NCBI GenBank assembly: GCA_004794655.1
Contig: SMMW01000584.1
Span: forward strand, 9,220,501 to 9,284,500
Length of the DNA stretch: 64,000 bases
Origin: Marisa cornuarietis
Lineage: Eukaryota > Mollusca > Gastropoda > Architaenioglossa > Ampullariidae
Direction: 5' to 3'
Program-made: the position numbers and the translations under genes
Shown here: in pieces, positions 38,845 to 51,588 of the stretch
Layout of the letters: every line of letters starts with the position of its first letter
Numbering within the stretch: the stretch's first letter is position 1
The notes under the pieces: model-generated
Databases searched by the model: none
What the model saw: only the letters and a program-made list of their open reading frames with translations
What the model was told of the DNA's origin: nothing

Positions 38845-41800
38845 GCAGTGTATTGTTTGCTTCGACTTAAAAGATAATCTTATTTACCTGGCTGATTAGA
38901 TAAACAATATCTTAGCATGTTGGTTCATAAATTTTTGGATGATCTATTCTCAGTCATATGAAATATTTCAGGGACTTTTTTTAGTTTTGGCATACCAACT
39001 TTGCAAGGTTTATGGGATTTTTTTAAGACTGCAAGGCTAATTGATTTAGTTGTGCTTTTTATGCCCTCCTGGGTTTAATGATTTTGATAGTTAAATTATG
39101 TGACAATATTATTTAACATGATTTATAACAAACCAGATGCTTTACAAAATAATGCTTGAAATAAACCCAGATCTGAAAAGTCTTTGCCTGTGAAACAGAC
39201 TTAAAGATATCGAGGAAATATCTTTTTTTAAGTAACACAGGTATAAAAAAACTCCATTTAGTTGTAGCTTCTGCTTGTAATACATCTCACTTGTATCAGC
39301 TTAACATTACAGGGTAAGTGCAAAAAAGCAGCCATATGTCAAGGGGGTGGAAGTGAGATTTTAATACCACTTTCTTAAAAAGGCATGCATGGGTTTGGGG
39401 GTGTTTGTTCTCAGGTGTGAGCATTAGAGTGAAGTGATTGTACTTGCCAGTCCAAGTGTATCTGAGGTCACATTCAAAAACCCAACAGAATTTTGTAAAT
39501 ATGCAGAAACAAAGCAAACTTCCCAAACAGTCCTCTCTATTTTTCGGCAGATGTGAGCCATCAGGTTTGAACCAAGTTGGGAAACACTGACATAGCATCT
39601 TCCCATTCTTTTAAACAACTTCAAGTCTGCATTGTGAATGCATATGAAGTGGGGGAAAAGGTGTGAGCTTGCTTGTGCTTTTTTTTTTTTAAGAGTGGGA
39701 AACATTTTTAGACCACTTTAAAACTGGTTAATTCAGTTGTTTCTCGTGTTAGGCAGAATACTGGAGAACTGCCTTCTTTTGTGTCTGGGTGGGATATTTG
39801 CTTGTTTTCTTCCTTTTGAGACGATATTTCAGACATTTTCCTGAGTTTTTTGTTTTATCTATACAACAAAGAGCAGTATGCAGTTGTTGCTATTTAAAGA
39901 TTCTTCTCATATACTGGAAATACTGCTTTCTAGTTCTCTGCCAGGATGGTTTAGCTTAGCTGACACCATTTCTTTTACAGCTTCCTTCAGTTCCCATAAA
40001 TGTGACAAACTGGGCCCATGATTAGGCAATGGAAGATCGACCCTTAATTGGATCTTGTTTCTAGTCCCATTGATCAGATTTGTTTTCTCCTTGTGGCACC
40101 AAAAAGCCATTTGTAATCCATTATTATAAGTCTGAGTGAGTGAAAGAATGTGTCATTCTGATATGTGGGGTGAAGAAGACTAGTATTTGTGTACAGCAGA
40201 CAGAATACTCAAGTCATCTGTATGCAAAATTCCTTTTTCTTTTATCTCGTATGTGTGTGTATCTTGTACCTTTTAACCATGAATTCAAAGGCTGGAATAC
40301 TGTGATATTGAGCAATAGAGCTTGTTTTTAACAAGACAAACTCAGCTGGCGGCAATTTGTATTCACGGTAGATGTCACACATTATGCTTTCTTTCCAAAG
40401 ATTACAAATCTGCTAGTGACAGAGAAATTGATTTTGTCTGCATAAACATGTTAACATGAATTTTTCTGTTGCTTTTTGATGGTAATTTTCCTTTCAGTTA
40501 TTGCTCAACAAGTAGACATTAGCACCTTTGTGGACACTCACTTCTGACAGCAGAAAGCTAGTTCTAATAGACTTGCACCTTGAGTAGGGCCACAAAAAAA
40601 TAAATAAATAAATAAAATAAAGATATTGTTGCCTTCTTGAGTGTGTGCTACCATGCTAAAAGAAAAGTTTTGTGTGTGGCTGATGTATTGCATTTCTGGT
40701 GCAGTTACAATAGGTGGCAAGAGCACACCTTTAGGTGAAGTGTTTCATAGTCCCTGTAGTGTACACAGCTGAGGAAAAGCTGACAGAATCACACTTATCT
40801 GATCCCTCTATTGAAAAGGAGAGGGAAATATTCTCCAAAAGCTTTTCCTGAACTTGTGGCCTGACAAAATGTGCATAATCTACTCCAACGAACTATGTGA
40901 CTGTGAAATGACTTGCCCAGGGGAACAAGGATGTGAGAGAGTGAATAAGATGTTAATGTATTAGCCAGTATAAATTACTCAGTGTGTGTGTGCAGGAATG
41001 TTGGTATGTGGAGTCAAAATCAGTAGTACCGTGCTTCAATGTCTGAGCACTGTGTGATATTCATTTGGGAAAAAAACTTCAGAAAAGTTTTATTGAACTT
41101 CTTCAAAAATTAATTTTGGTAGTACCAAGCATGGCACAGAATACAGAGCTGAAAATGGCTCATAGGTTCATTTGTGTATTGGTGACTGGAAAACAAAAAT
41201 TTGCATGGTGTAATATAAATTTTGATTAGAGGATAGACTCATCCATGGCTGAACAGACATTACTCACGTGCAGCTCTGCATAACCTTGGAAAATATGTAA
41301 CAGAAATAGCGTTCTTTGTAGAACAGTATATGTTGCAAGATTAAACATTTATACCTGGCATGCATAAAAGTGCAACATTCTGTTATACCTGGCATGTGTC
41401 AAAGTGAAATGCTCTGTTCTCTTGCACTTACATAAATATTTAACACAATTCCAGACAACAATGGGGAAGATAATTTGTGCTAAGCACCTTTTAACATTAT
41501 AAGCAGGTATTTTTAAAAAAGAACCCAAAGCAAACAAAAATTGAAACAATGACATTGTGCTTCTCATTCACATGGAATTATCTTTTGTGCAAATAGGAAA
41601 TCATTAATGCATTTAACAATCATGTTGGCAAGTCAGAATGTAAGTTTACGTTGTTTCTGTCCAGAATGCATTTGAATTGACTCTAAAGAATTTTGATTTT
41701 GATCTTCATTTCTGATAGTCAAGGAACCTGTAAAACATTGAGCTTGAGTCCTTCTCTGACAAAGCTGGAAACCACAATATCTTCTGCCCTAGAACACAGC

Positions 41801-42630
41801 ATAGCACCACACTCCTTGTCAATTAAATACCCATAAGACTGGAGTACAGTAGTACTTTAGGTCCACAGGCAGCAGAACCATGATAACAAAAGAATATGTT
41901 GAAAGAGGTCAAACATTTTTGGAGACACTACTAGGAGCAGCAAGTTGCCTTGTTCAATGGTCATGTTTATGAGGAATCCCAAAAGAAACTGTAGTACCTG
42001 CTTTGCTGTTTAATGGGTTTATGCAAATGATAGTGTGTTTGTGTGCATGTATCTGCGTAGGTAGGTACAGATATACTCTCATACCCATTGCTGTAATGGA
42101 TAAAGTACAGATGTATCACACACTCGATAGTAAAATATTGAGATAAAAGAGCTCTCTTGAGTAAATGTGACCTTTTTCCTAAGTACCTGTCATTTACAAT
42201 ACAGTAAAAACTGGGTAAATTTGAATGCTGTTTACTCACACTTTTAATCCTTTTATGGCAGTAGAAAAACTGCATAGAAATTTGCAGTATGTTTAAGTGA
42301 TTCCTTTTAAAATCCCAAACACCCTTTTTTAAACGTTAATATTTTCACCTGGTCTCAGTTAAAGTGCTTTACTGGCAGCATGAAGATGAATTTATCCAGT
42401 TTTGAGTAATGATGACATAAGTACCTAACATAATGAGACATACAACAAAATGTGGAAACATACAGTCACGCAACTTACACACCACCCTGAAGAGTTCATG
42501 CACACATTTCCCTTCTTACCCATTCAATTCAGAAAGGAGCTTGAAACACCAAATCATTAATAAAACCACCGAAGAAAAGCACTGTTTTGGTAAACTAGTA
42601 TCTAAGACTGAAAAGAGACCCTGGCATCTG
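38845..42630. other. Convergent 3' flank of CEP78 (plus) and ZNF-A (minus)
   Basis: This holds the expected 3' untranslated regions of two genes transcribed toward each other. I see no further coding exon. An (AAAT)n tract lies near 40600-40620. The rest is ordinary AT-rich sequence. Confidence 0.5.
39160..39165 (+). terminator. Possible poly(A) signal of CEP78
   Basis: AATAAA lies about 315 bases after the CEP78 stop at 38844, in AT-rich sequence with no further exon signal. It is a plausible cleavage signal on position alone. Confidence 0.4.
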
Positions 42631-45600
42631 TTAGACTGGTGCTGACTGATTAGGATATGTCATGTCAGCCAATGAACGGCTTTTGTAACCAGCCCCATGT
42701 TTCTGCTTCATATGTCTTCTGTAACTTGAACCATCTGTGAATGCTGTTCCACAAAATTTGCACATAAAAGGCTTTTCACCAGTGTGAGTTCGCATGTGCG
42801 AGTTCAAGCTGTTTTTCTGTGAAAAAGCTGATCCACACTCCGTGCACTTATATGGTTTCTCTCTAGTGTGTGTTCTCATGTGAATGCTAAGACCAGAGCC
42901 TATTGCAAAGCTTTTGCTGCACACATTACAGTGGAATGGTTTTTCTCCTCTGTGCCTGCGCATGTGAACGTTCAGCTCATGGCCATCACCAAATTCTTTC
43001 CCACATAGGTTGCACTCATAAGGTTTTTTGTCACAATGGGTCCATTTGTGCTTTCGAAAGGCTCGAGAGGAGGCATAGGCTTTGCCACAGATGTGACACA
43101 CATGCTGTTTGATTCCCAGGTGCTTCATGGTGTGTTCTTTGAGAACACTGGAATGTTTAAAAGCTCGACTACATACATCACACTTGTATGGCATTTCGCC
43201 GGTATGAACTTTCATGTGTACCTTCAGTGCATCAGCTCTCTTGAATGCTGATCCACATTCCTGGCACAAGTAAGGCCTGATGCCATGAGAGGCAAGATGA
43301 GTTTTAAGCTCTGACCTGAGAGCAAAGGCAGCATCACAGTGTTTACACTTGTGTGGCTTTTCCAGATGTTTTTGCACATGGACTCTAAGTCCTGCAGCAC
43401 TGAGAAAGGTTTTTCCACACTCTTGACACAGCAGCCTCTTTCTCTCAGGGTCTTCATGTTTTGACTTTAGTCTTGACTTCTTTATCTACAAGAGACAAAA
43501 CAACACTGTCAAAACAGATAAATGACTGACCAAGAGCAAAACAAAGTCCAAGAGTTCCAGTCAAAACTCCAATAAAATATGCAACCAGCAAGTTTAATTT
43601 GCTAATCAATACTCTCTCTCACACACACACACAAATACATCCATTGCATAAGACATATGAACACTAGTGATAAACCAAAACTTTTTTGCGAAGATAACAG
43701 CATCTATTAATTCATAAAGTCTTCAGACTTCATGCCTAGGTCCACCAGAAGCCGTAGTTAAAAGTGGGGCATTGGTGTTTTATGCTGACCCAGCAACTCA
43801 GGATCTATCACCGCAAGGCAGCCAACTCTGTAAATAGATGCCACATGCAGAGAAAGAACAGCGTGCCTGAGACCAGAGCCGAGCCCAGGACAGCCAACCT
43901 TCACTGTATTGGTGACGGCGCTAACTGCTGTGCCACCAGATGAAACGTTGCTCTTCAGCAAAGTAAGGATAACTGTCTTGTCATCCAAGTTGCGAAGCAG
44001 TGTGCAGATCCCACACTGTAATACAGTTACTTTATCCTAGGACAACTTTGCCAATTTTATAACTACAGGGGTAAACCTGTATCTGCAGTGTTGGGACACC
44101 GCTTCATCAGTAGAGACCAGATGCTTGTCCTTAAGTTCCACTTGTCACCCCAGGGCAATGACTTGCCCTCACTTCATAACTATGGTCCCAGAGTAGGCTC
44201 GACTTGCTTTTTCAGCCAGAAACTTAGCTTTACTGTAATCTGTAATATGCTCCTAAGCAAAATTACTTCCAGCATATGCAGATCTCTTTTTTTTCCCCTT
44301 GAACTGCTCATGTCTTTGACTGCACCCAAAATAGGCAGGAATGGCAGGACCTGTCACCTGCCACCTCTATTACCCCAACAACAGGTACCAGTCAAGGGGC
44401 AAATGACTTGACACTATATAAATGCACATTTATTATTATCATCTAAGTATGTAATTAACATAGCAAACCATTGTAGGCAGATGTAGATTAAATCCTTCCT
44501 TGGGTATTTCTGTTCTCACTTTGCCTGCCTCCATGACAGTATCTTGGTCTAGAGAGGCAGAGCTGTCAGATGTTTGACTAGAATGAAGAGGTAGATCACC
44601 TGAGCCTGGAAAGGGCCATGTGAAAGGAATAAGATATTCCTGCTGTGAAGGTGCATTACATTTTTTACAGTGCAGTGTCAGAGGACCCTGGCAGCTGTGA
44701 CAGTATCCAGTTGAGGCCCCAAAACTTGTGTTTTCATAGCTGAAAAAAAAAACCTCTTACGTGAAGTCCACTTTTGGTAATGTACACCTTACGCACTGAC
44801 ACATGAAGTATTTCTGTAAGTATATAATGGTTACCATAAAATAGTAGTGGATTTTAAAAATTTAGGAGTGGAATTTATAAACATAGTCACACATCTACAG
44901 GTATTCCAAATGTCCAAAATATGCACACTCATTCTACCAACAGTACAATGTCATAGCTCTGGTACTTCACATCAAAATTTACTTAAGGGGCCAATCTTAT
45001 GTGAACAATTATAGTTTAGAATACACTCACTACTGCATAAGAAATCCAGCAACCTCCACATCTGTCTTGAATGATAGTTTATCTTTGATCATACACCACC
45101 TGTTGATGGTCTGACAGTCCACCACAAGATGCTGCAATTTTGTACGACTGCCAGGCCTTGGTAGTTTATTTCGCTTCTTTGGCCGAGCAACCTTTCTACT
45201 GGTTCTCAGCTTTAAGGACACATTTAGCATTTTGCTTGAAGGCAATATCAAGGCAGCACCACTGCTTTCTTTCCTGGTAACATGGCGAGAACAAATTCCA
45301 CTGGGTGCTGCAGACTGATTATTCAGTTCCAATGACCCGTTGTTTGTTGGGTGTTTTACTGGACTTAAATAAAAAGGACCATAAGTGAAAGTTTCACTTG
45401 CAGTCTGAGGCAACACTGAACACTCTGCTTCTTTTTCACAAGTCTGTGAATGAGGAACACCAAGAGTTGCCTCTTTGTTGCTGTGAAGCTGCTGAAAATT
45501 TATGTCACTCTCCTCTTTTTCACCAGCAGTCTGTCAAAACAAATATATTTGAATATCTTTATGTTCAAGATGTCTACATGATATACGAGTCATAAACACA

Positions 45601-46614
45601 TATACATATATGGTGATGGTCAGTAACAAGTGTAATGCAATGACGATTAACCACTTTATGTGAAACTAGTAATACAGGTGATTAATGCTACTACTACACA
45701 GTTCTAGAAGGCCCTAAGAATCACATTGGGTACAGTAGGGCCCAGCAGATGAGGGCTCATTCAACCTTTGTCACACTAGCAACGCTGGGCTGGGCTATGG
45801 AAATGAATATGGCAATGTTTGTATGCAAAAATTATAGTATTTGATAAGATTAGGAGTCATAATTATGATCTTTACAGTCTAATGGTGATATTTTATTGCA
45901 TGAGTTTGCATTTTGGTATATAATACAAAGACAAAGTTGTAATTTCATCTTGAAGAAGACAGGGTGCACAGCAGCAGTAGTCATTTTATTGCATGGTGTA
46001 TTTCCTCCCTGGAAAAATTTATTTTTGAATGAATGTCTGGCAGGACTGTTCTTGCGATTATGGAAATATTACAAGGTATCTTTTTCGGTCCCTTTGTGAC
46101 TGTTGACTGATTAAAAGCAGCTACATATGTGACTTGTGTGGCATACAGATGGCACTGCAGAAAACCAAGCTGTGGAAAACAGGTTTTTGAAGAGAGATAT
46201 CAGATTTGATCTCACTGAGCAGCCTAAAGCTAAGCAGACTATAAGCAAAGGGGGTAGGTTGTGGAGTAGTGTGATGTTAATGAACTGCCTTCAATGAACC
46301 AGGTGATAGTGATATTATTGGGGGTCTTTTTTTTTTTCAATTCGGCCCAAGCCTTCTCAAGTCATGTGACAGAATTTGCATAGCTCCGCCCACTATTGGT
46401 TGAATGAACCGTCGAACCTAGCTCTCCTGAATCAAAGTTTTTCCTCATATTGGACTAAGCCCAAATTTTATTATAAATTTATTGAGTAAGATTACCGCAC
46501 TCTTGACAACAGACTGCTCACAGGGACAGATGCTAACGACCGTCCAAAATGCACGTGCAGGTCCATTAGATCATCATAGTTTCTCCTTGTTTCGTCAATC
46601 TGTCGGATGTTCAT
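42631..46614 (-). CDS. ZNF-A: nine-finger C2H2 zinc-finger protein with CX2CX7CX2C N-terminal module
   Basis: Exons on the minus strand: 46614-46522, 45530-45031, 44739-44469, 43485-42631. Intron phases are 0, 2 and 0, giving 572 residues. The start ATG at 46614 opens an acidic segment ending FGRSLASVP at a GTGAGC donor. The third intron's donor is a weaker GTTTGC. Residues about 160-199 form a likely helical stretch (TKLQHLVVD, RWCMIKDKLS, VAGFLMQYYE). A knuckle follows with Cys211, 214, 222 and 225. Nine C2H2 fingers run from about 308 to 551 with TGEKP-type linkers, most perfect near the end. Nine fingers in tandem indicate nuclear DNA binding. Target and function are unknown, and I do not recognise an orthologue. 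ZNF-B at 51589-54778 is its paralogue on the opposite strand. Confidence 0.88.
43690..43942 (-). mobile_element. tRNA-derived SINE in the last intron of ZNF-A
   Basis: On the minus strand, TGGCACAGCAG (plus positions 43925-43935) fits the RNA polymerase III A-box consensus TRGYNNANNNG. About 40 bases further on, GGCTCGGCTCT (within 43872-43886) is a diverged B box. The spacing fits a tRNA-related SINE head. A non-tRNA body follows toward 43690; the 3' limit is a guess. It lies in the intron between ZNF-A exons 3 and 4. Confidence 0.55.
44322..44412 (+). mobile_element. Short 3' fragment of the RTE-like family
   Basis: This 90-base piece matches the last coding part and 3' end of the element at 36830-38105. 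Both encode an NRQEWQxLS stretch and end in a GTxQG or GARQG block followed by ATGAC or CGACTGAC-type sequence. It is a severely truncated copy, in the same intron of ZNF-A as the SINE but on the opposite strand to the gene. Confidence 0.65.
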
Positions 46615-47683
46615 TTTTGCGGGATTTCTGCTTCTCCCGCAGCGATTGTTTCGTCGCTTCTGCAAATTACAATTAGTTTTTAAACTGTAATTTAAAAAGA
46701 AAGATTGTAAAAAGCAGAGGTCGCGATTTTCAAGAAACACGAACAAAGTCGTTCTAGCACTTCAAGAATCAAAACTGTACAAAAACTGTTTTAAAAAAAA
46801 ACCGCAAGCGTTTTTTGTAGCGACTCAAACATGAATTTATGAATTCGTAGCGCAACGAGCGTTTAGAAACTTTGAATACAAACCGAACAAGCAATGTCAT
46901 GAGAATATTTTTTTGCTACAACTGAAAGAAAGCAGAAAAACATTACCTAACTTATTAAAATTTGTAAACTGAATGTTAAGAACCACAAAAAGTCTTTGGA
47001 ATTATTCGAATTCAACCCATCAAAATTAATATAAATTGTACCGGAAGTGTTCGGTGTGAACTGATTATGAGGCTTTTACAGCGATAGTTTCGCATTTCAT
47101 CATTTTTTTAAAATGCAAATAGCTTTTAAATCTACACATTCGCCAGATATAGTTTTCACCAATAGACTGATTATTATTCAATATTGCATCAAAAGTGATT
47201 TGCTGTAAATATTTCTATTACAAAAAAATAATAATAAAAATAAGGCAGTGAAAAAAGAAACGTGCTTACAACTGAATGCAGACCTGTAAAGGTTGATTTC
47301 CCCACTTTCATAGTACGTTTTGTTTGGTTTTCTGCTTCGATTGACGCTGTTCTGTTCGTCATATGTGAGGGACCGACTTATTGCTACTAAACTCGTGCGT
47401 GTTTATGGGTCTGTGTGATGCGTGTGGGGAGGAAAGACGGCGATGGATCAAAAGTTGCATGTATTGCTTCATTGTGGACAACTGGCGCAAAGATATGCCA
47501 CCACAAACTTGATGCCACTTTAGTGTTAGCCTTTGCCATTCAGTACTGTGTTAACAGCCAGGGAATCGTTTAAATAAACTCACACAGGCTATAAACGTCT
47601 ATGAACTCCCCGAGAGAAACACGTCGTCAAATCACTTTATATAGACTGCTTCTATACAGGCTGCAACACCTATTGAACTATTT

Positions 47684-47757
47684 GTACATGATGATGATGT
47701 CCATTTGTAATGCGCGCAGGTATCCGTTCAGAAGAATGCTCCTTGCGCAGCAAAAAC
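47684..47757 (-). repeat. Dispersed repeat, minus copy
   Basis: Read on the minus strand this shares TTTTTGCTGCGCAA, GAGCATTCTTCTGAA, GGATACC and ACAAATG followed by CATCATCAT with 57109-57170 on the plus strand. Both end in a CAT-rich simple tract. It is probably the end of a family member of unknown type. Confidence 0.65.
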
Positions 47758-49868
47758 ACGTACAAGATAATGAAAAAAATAAAACAACAGGATAAGGTAA
47801 AAAAAAAAATAAAGACAGAAGTGTTGGTTGGTTGTTTAAGTCCGTCTTAAGTAAACAAATGGGTCTTCAGTCTTTTCCGCTGCTATAGTAATAATAATGA
47901 TGATGGTGATGACACCCGCTTGGTAGGCTCAGCGGGCTTACGTCGTTTACATGTATACCCGATTAAAGGAAGTAGCTGTAATGAAAAAACTGATTAGAGT
48001 CAAAAATACCAATATATTTTAAAGCCCAACATTTTAGCTGTTTTCCCTTTCCTTTTAACTGTCAAAGGCGCTTTGTTGTAAAAGCGGCATTGAAAACGTC
48101 AACCTTTACAGGTCAGCCGCATGTAATTTAAAAAAAGAAACGCACATTAACCTGCACACATGGATACTTTCTGAATAATAATTAGATATTTGTTTATATG
48201 AATAATGATTGTTTATGTAAATTGAACACCTTCAGATTTTCTATGTAGTTGTAGCTTGTTAGACAAGCATGAACATTAGCATTTCACTCTTCAAACGACC
48301 ATAAATTTAAAGGGTAAAAGCGGGCATTAGAATGTGAAGGTTCCTGCAAACATCCTTTCAAAAATATTTTACTGGTAAAAATTGAACTATGGTACGTCAC
48401 TTCTACTTATACTTAATTAATCTTAATTTGCTCAAACAGGAGCTAGATATTCGATCCAGATGCTAGAATGTGCTGTTTGTACTGTGCTCTTCTTGCGGTG
48501 TTTAGTGGGGAACAGGTGCTGAAAGGGTATGAAAAATCTTGACGGCCAGCAGCGCAAATGTGTCACAATTGACTTCTATTATTTAAAGGCAATTGTGTCA
48601 TATCCAGAGAGAAGTAGTATACCTCAATAAAACGTTAAGCCCATATTAGCGAGAAGCCTAAATTAAAACTTGATCATCCTTAAACGAGTTCTATATGGGG
48701 TGAGTGGTGTCGGCAGATGATACTGGTACTGTCTCCGACCAGTCTCTCATTAGACATGCTATAAGTCTTGTATTAGAAATTCTGTCGTTTAGAGGAGGCG
48801 CCGCATGGACGTGCAATCTTAAATAATAGTTATCGTTTAGTCTTCTTTGGATAGTAGATACTTAGCATAATTCCTAGTGTTACTAATTCATCGTCTTGCC
48901 TACTGTCTTATTTTGTTATTTCGTTCTCATAGGTGAATAGATTTACTTCTCGTAGCACGACAACGGACGTGTGTCCCGCTCCATTTTGGCTCAAGATCTG
49001 TTGAACCAAACAATTATGGAACCAGAGTTAGGTATCCCGGTGGACACGATGAAATTCAGCATATACACTGTATCAGGGGTGGGAAAAGTATATGTATATG
49101 GTCTGCGGACGTCTTTGGAACGGGCCGTATGCCAAAATGTGAAGTGCACGTTTTCATTTTTTTTTAAAATTCAGCCTAGGTTAATTTGACTGCGATTTAA
49201 TTGATCAAGTATAAACAGCGTTTGAAATAGGCAGTCCGTAACATATATTTATTCTAACCTAAAGTACAAAGATAACAACTAACACGGCTGACATGTCGAT
49301 CTGATGTACGTAGTTGTTATAGAGAGCATCGGGGGCGGACGACTTCAAAGGAAAGGCTGGTTTTAAAAGTTTTATTCTGCGCGAATTCAGCTTCACTTTA
49401 CACAATATATTCGGCAAGAGAACGCCATTATGTACTCGATCATTTGTTGTCCATTCCATTATCACTATATTAATTGCTGTTTAGTTACCTGGCGTGGGTT
49501 TTTGATATTTTACCGGCCCGCCGCATAGGCGCATAGCTTAAGATTTTGAGATTGGCCCGCAGAAAGAAAACTTGCCTCCCCCCCCCCACACACACACACC
49601 CATGATATAAATGTTGGGTGGGTCTCGATCGTTACTACATTCTGTTTCTTTTATTATTATTATTCGGTATGGTTGTGTGGTGGCCATAGATCAAAGCTTG
49701 ATCTGATTGATCTGGCTTAACCTTTTCAGGTTATTGGCACTGGCCTGTTTGTTTTGGCATTCCTTTAGCAATTGATACTGCTATAATTGATAGCAAACAC
49801 AGTACGATTTTAGCGCAAATCCCCAGCTTGCCCTGATTTACCTAAACTTCAATTCTTATTCTTGAATC

Positions 49869-50012
49869 AAGACGATGTATTATATATATTCGTACAATTA
49901 ACATCCACGAGAACAATATTTGATCAGTTTTACCGATAAAGACGATGTATTATATATATTCGTACATTAACATCCACGAGAACAAGATACATATTTGATC
50001 AGTTTTACCGAT
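49869..50012. repeat. Tandem duplication of a unit of about 70 bases
   Basis: Unit 1 is 49869-49937 and unit 2 is 49939-50012. Both start AAGACGATGTATTATATATA, contain CATCCACGAGAACAA and end TTTGATCAGTTTTACCGAT. They differ by a single-base indel and a small insertion in unit 2, so the duplication is recent. Confidence 0.9.
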
Positions 50013-51010
50013 ATCTACATTTTTTCGAAAAAAAGTTGCTATAATTATAGACACGCGTAATTGTACAGTAGTATAATATATTCGAATAATTACAGAGTAC
50101 AATCGTAAGACCTGCCTGCAGAATATACAGCTGCTTTTATCTTAAATGTTAAGACAATTGTGGACAAATGGCACACAACAATTAAAGTTAAGCTAGTCAC
50201 CAAAGCTAACGCTGGAATTTGAAAGTTGAGCTGGCAAAGCAAAATCTTTCTAATACCACCACAAAATACCAAACCTATAGCTGCGTCTACCAAACCACGA
50301 TCACTTCGTTTGTCTATAGACAGTAGGTCCAAGAAAAGGCGCTCATTATTAATTAGCGTCTATATGGTCCAAGCGACTTAACAGTGAGATGACTAGTGTC
50401 GAAAACTAGGGACGCGTGAAACAGTTCTAACGGTTGTGTTGTATCTATCTCTGGTCGGACGCACTTTTTACGAAACTACGGCTTATAAATAAACTTTATC
50501 ACCAACATTTATCGAAGAACGAGTAACCGAGTAAGACCTAGCCCTAGGGCTATTTTTTTGTAATAGTAGTTTTCATGCAGCTTTCTACATAATTCTGGTA
50601 TATTCAACGCGAAAGAACTCAGATAAAGATAATGCTCATATGTGTACCATTGAGAAATGCAGGCACGTTTCGTATATCACACGCATCTTCATTGACTTGC
50701 GCCCATCTTTGTGACTTAGGAGGCAGTTTGCATGGGGGTTGCTCTTGGGTTGTAAGCGCCAGTCGAATTGCTGCATTTCAGCGCGTTCGTCTGAAAATCT
50801 TTCAATCAAAAATATAAGTGTTGAACATTGTCGAAATTTCTCTCTTTAAATACAAATGTAAAAAAAAGAAGTGATTTAGAAGAGAAATACATTTTTCACT
50901 GAAATAAGATTTTTCCTTTGGTTCATTAAGTGGTTTTAGTATCGTGTAACTATATATAGTTAAAATTATGTACATGTTCGGTAATGGATACAACGATAGT
51001 ATTTGTTTAG

Positions 51011-51011
<1 letters not shown>

Positions 51012-51059
<48 letters not shown>
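51012..51059. repeat. Long (TG)n microsatellite
   Basis: About 24 uninterrupted TG units, followed by an alternating CG/CA stretch to about 51073. Alternating purine-pyrimidine tracts of this length are prone to slippage and to Z-DNA formation. It is the longest dinucleotide tract in the window. Confidence 0.95.
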
Positions 51060-51060
<1 letters not shown>

Positions 51061-51301
51061 ACGCGCGCGCACGTATGAATAAGAACTGCCATTTTATGAT
51101 TTTTTTAATTTCCACCTCACACCAACAGGTTTCAACAAACTGCAGATAAATGTACTGATTCCAAAATACGCGTGGGCTGTGAGTATCAGGTAGGAAGTCT
51201 ATCTTCACAACTTAAATTTTGGCTTTTGTATGACATAAAGTCATGTATTTAGAGTTTGTTGTCTGCTCGCTCCACTCAATTGCCCAAATGTACCTAATAA
51301 A

Positions 51302-51350
51302 CTAAACCTAACCCTACCCCTACCCCTACCCCAAACCCTAACCCCAAACC
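51302..51350. repeat. Degenerate telomere-like repeat patch
   Basis: The patch reads CTAAACCTAACCCTA followed by several CCCCTA units and then CCCTAACCCC. This is a mix of CCCTAA and variant units on the plus strand. It is too short and impure to be a telomere, but fits an interstitial telomere-like remnant or an end-joining scar. Confidence 0.6.
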
Positions 51351-51377
51351 TCTGACAAAATAACATAGACCGGCCTA

Positions 51378-51385
51378 TGACGTCA
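51378..51385. promoter_or_regulatory. CRE palindrome upstream of ZNF-B
   Basis: TGACGTCA lies about 200 bases upstream of the modelled ZNF-B start codon, a position compatible with a promoter element. The match is perfect; function is inferred. Confidence 0.3.
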
Positions 51386-51588
51386 CGTCTTACCCCATAT
51401 CAAAGTTCTGCATAGATCAGATAAAGTTTAAGTGCTCATTCTCTCCCCTCAATTACCAGCGTGCACTCACACGCAAAGAAAATAACTGGTAAATAATGAT
51501 TTGTTCCAGACACGCTTTTTTCCTGTTCAACCATTTTGTGTAAGCTCTATTCACCATTATACCATGTGCAGTTAAGACAGATGACCAC

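Larger units (their letters stand above)
46615..51588. other. Intergenic region between the head-to-head ZNF paralogues
   Basis: No gene recognised. It should contain the two divergent promoters. Features seen are a copy of a dispersed repeat at 47684-47757 (minus), a 70-base tandem duplication at 49869-50012, a (TG)24 tract at 51012-51059 continuing into CG dinucleotides, a degenerate telomere-like patch at 51302-51350, and a CRE palindrome at 51378-51385 about 200 bases before the ZNF-B start. Confidence 0.5.

Noticed and set aside
50966..51208. Minus-strand frames full of His-Thr repeats
   Set aside because: They are the (TG)n microsatellite read as codons.
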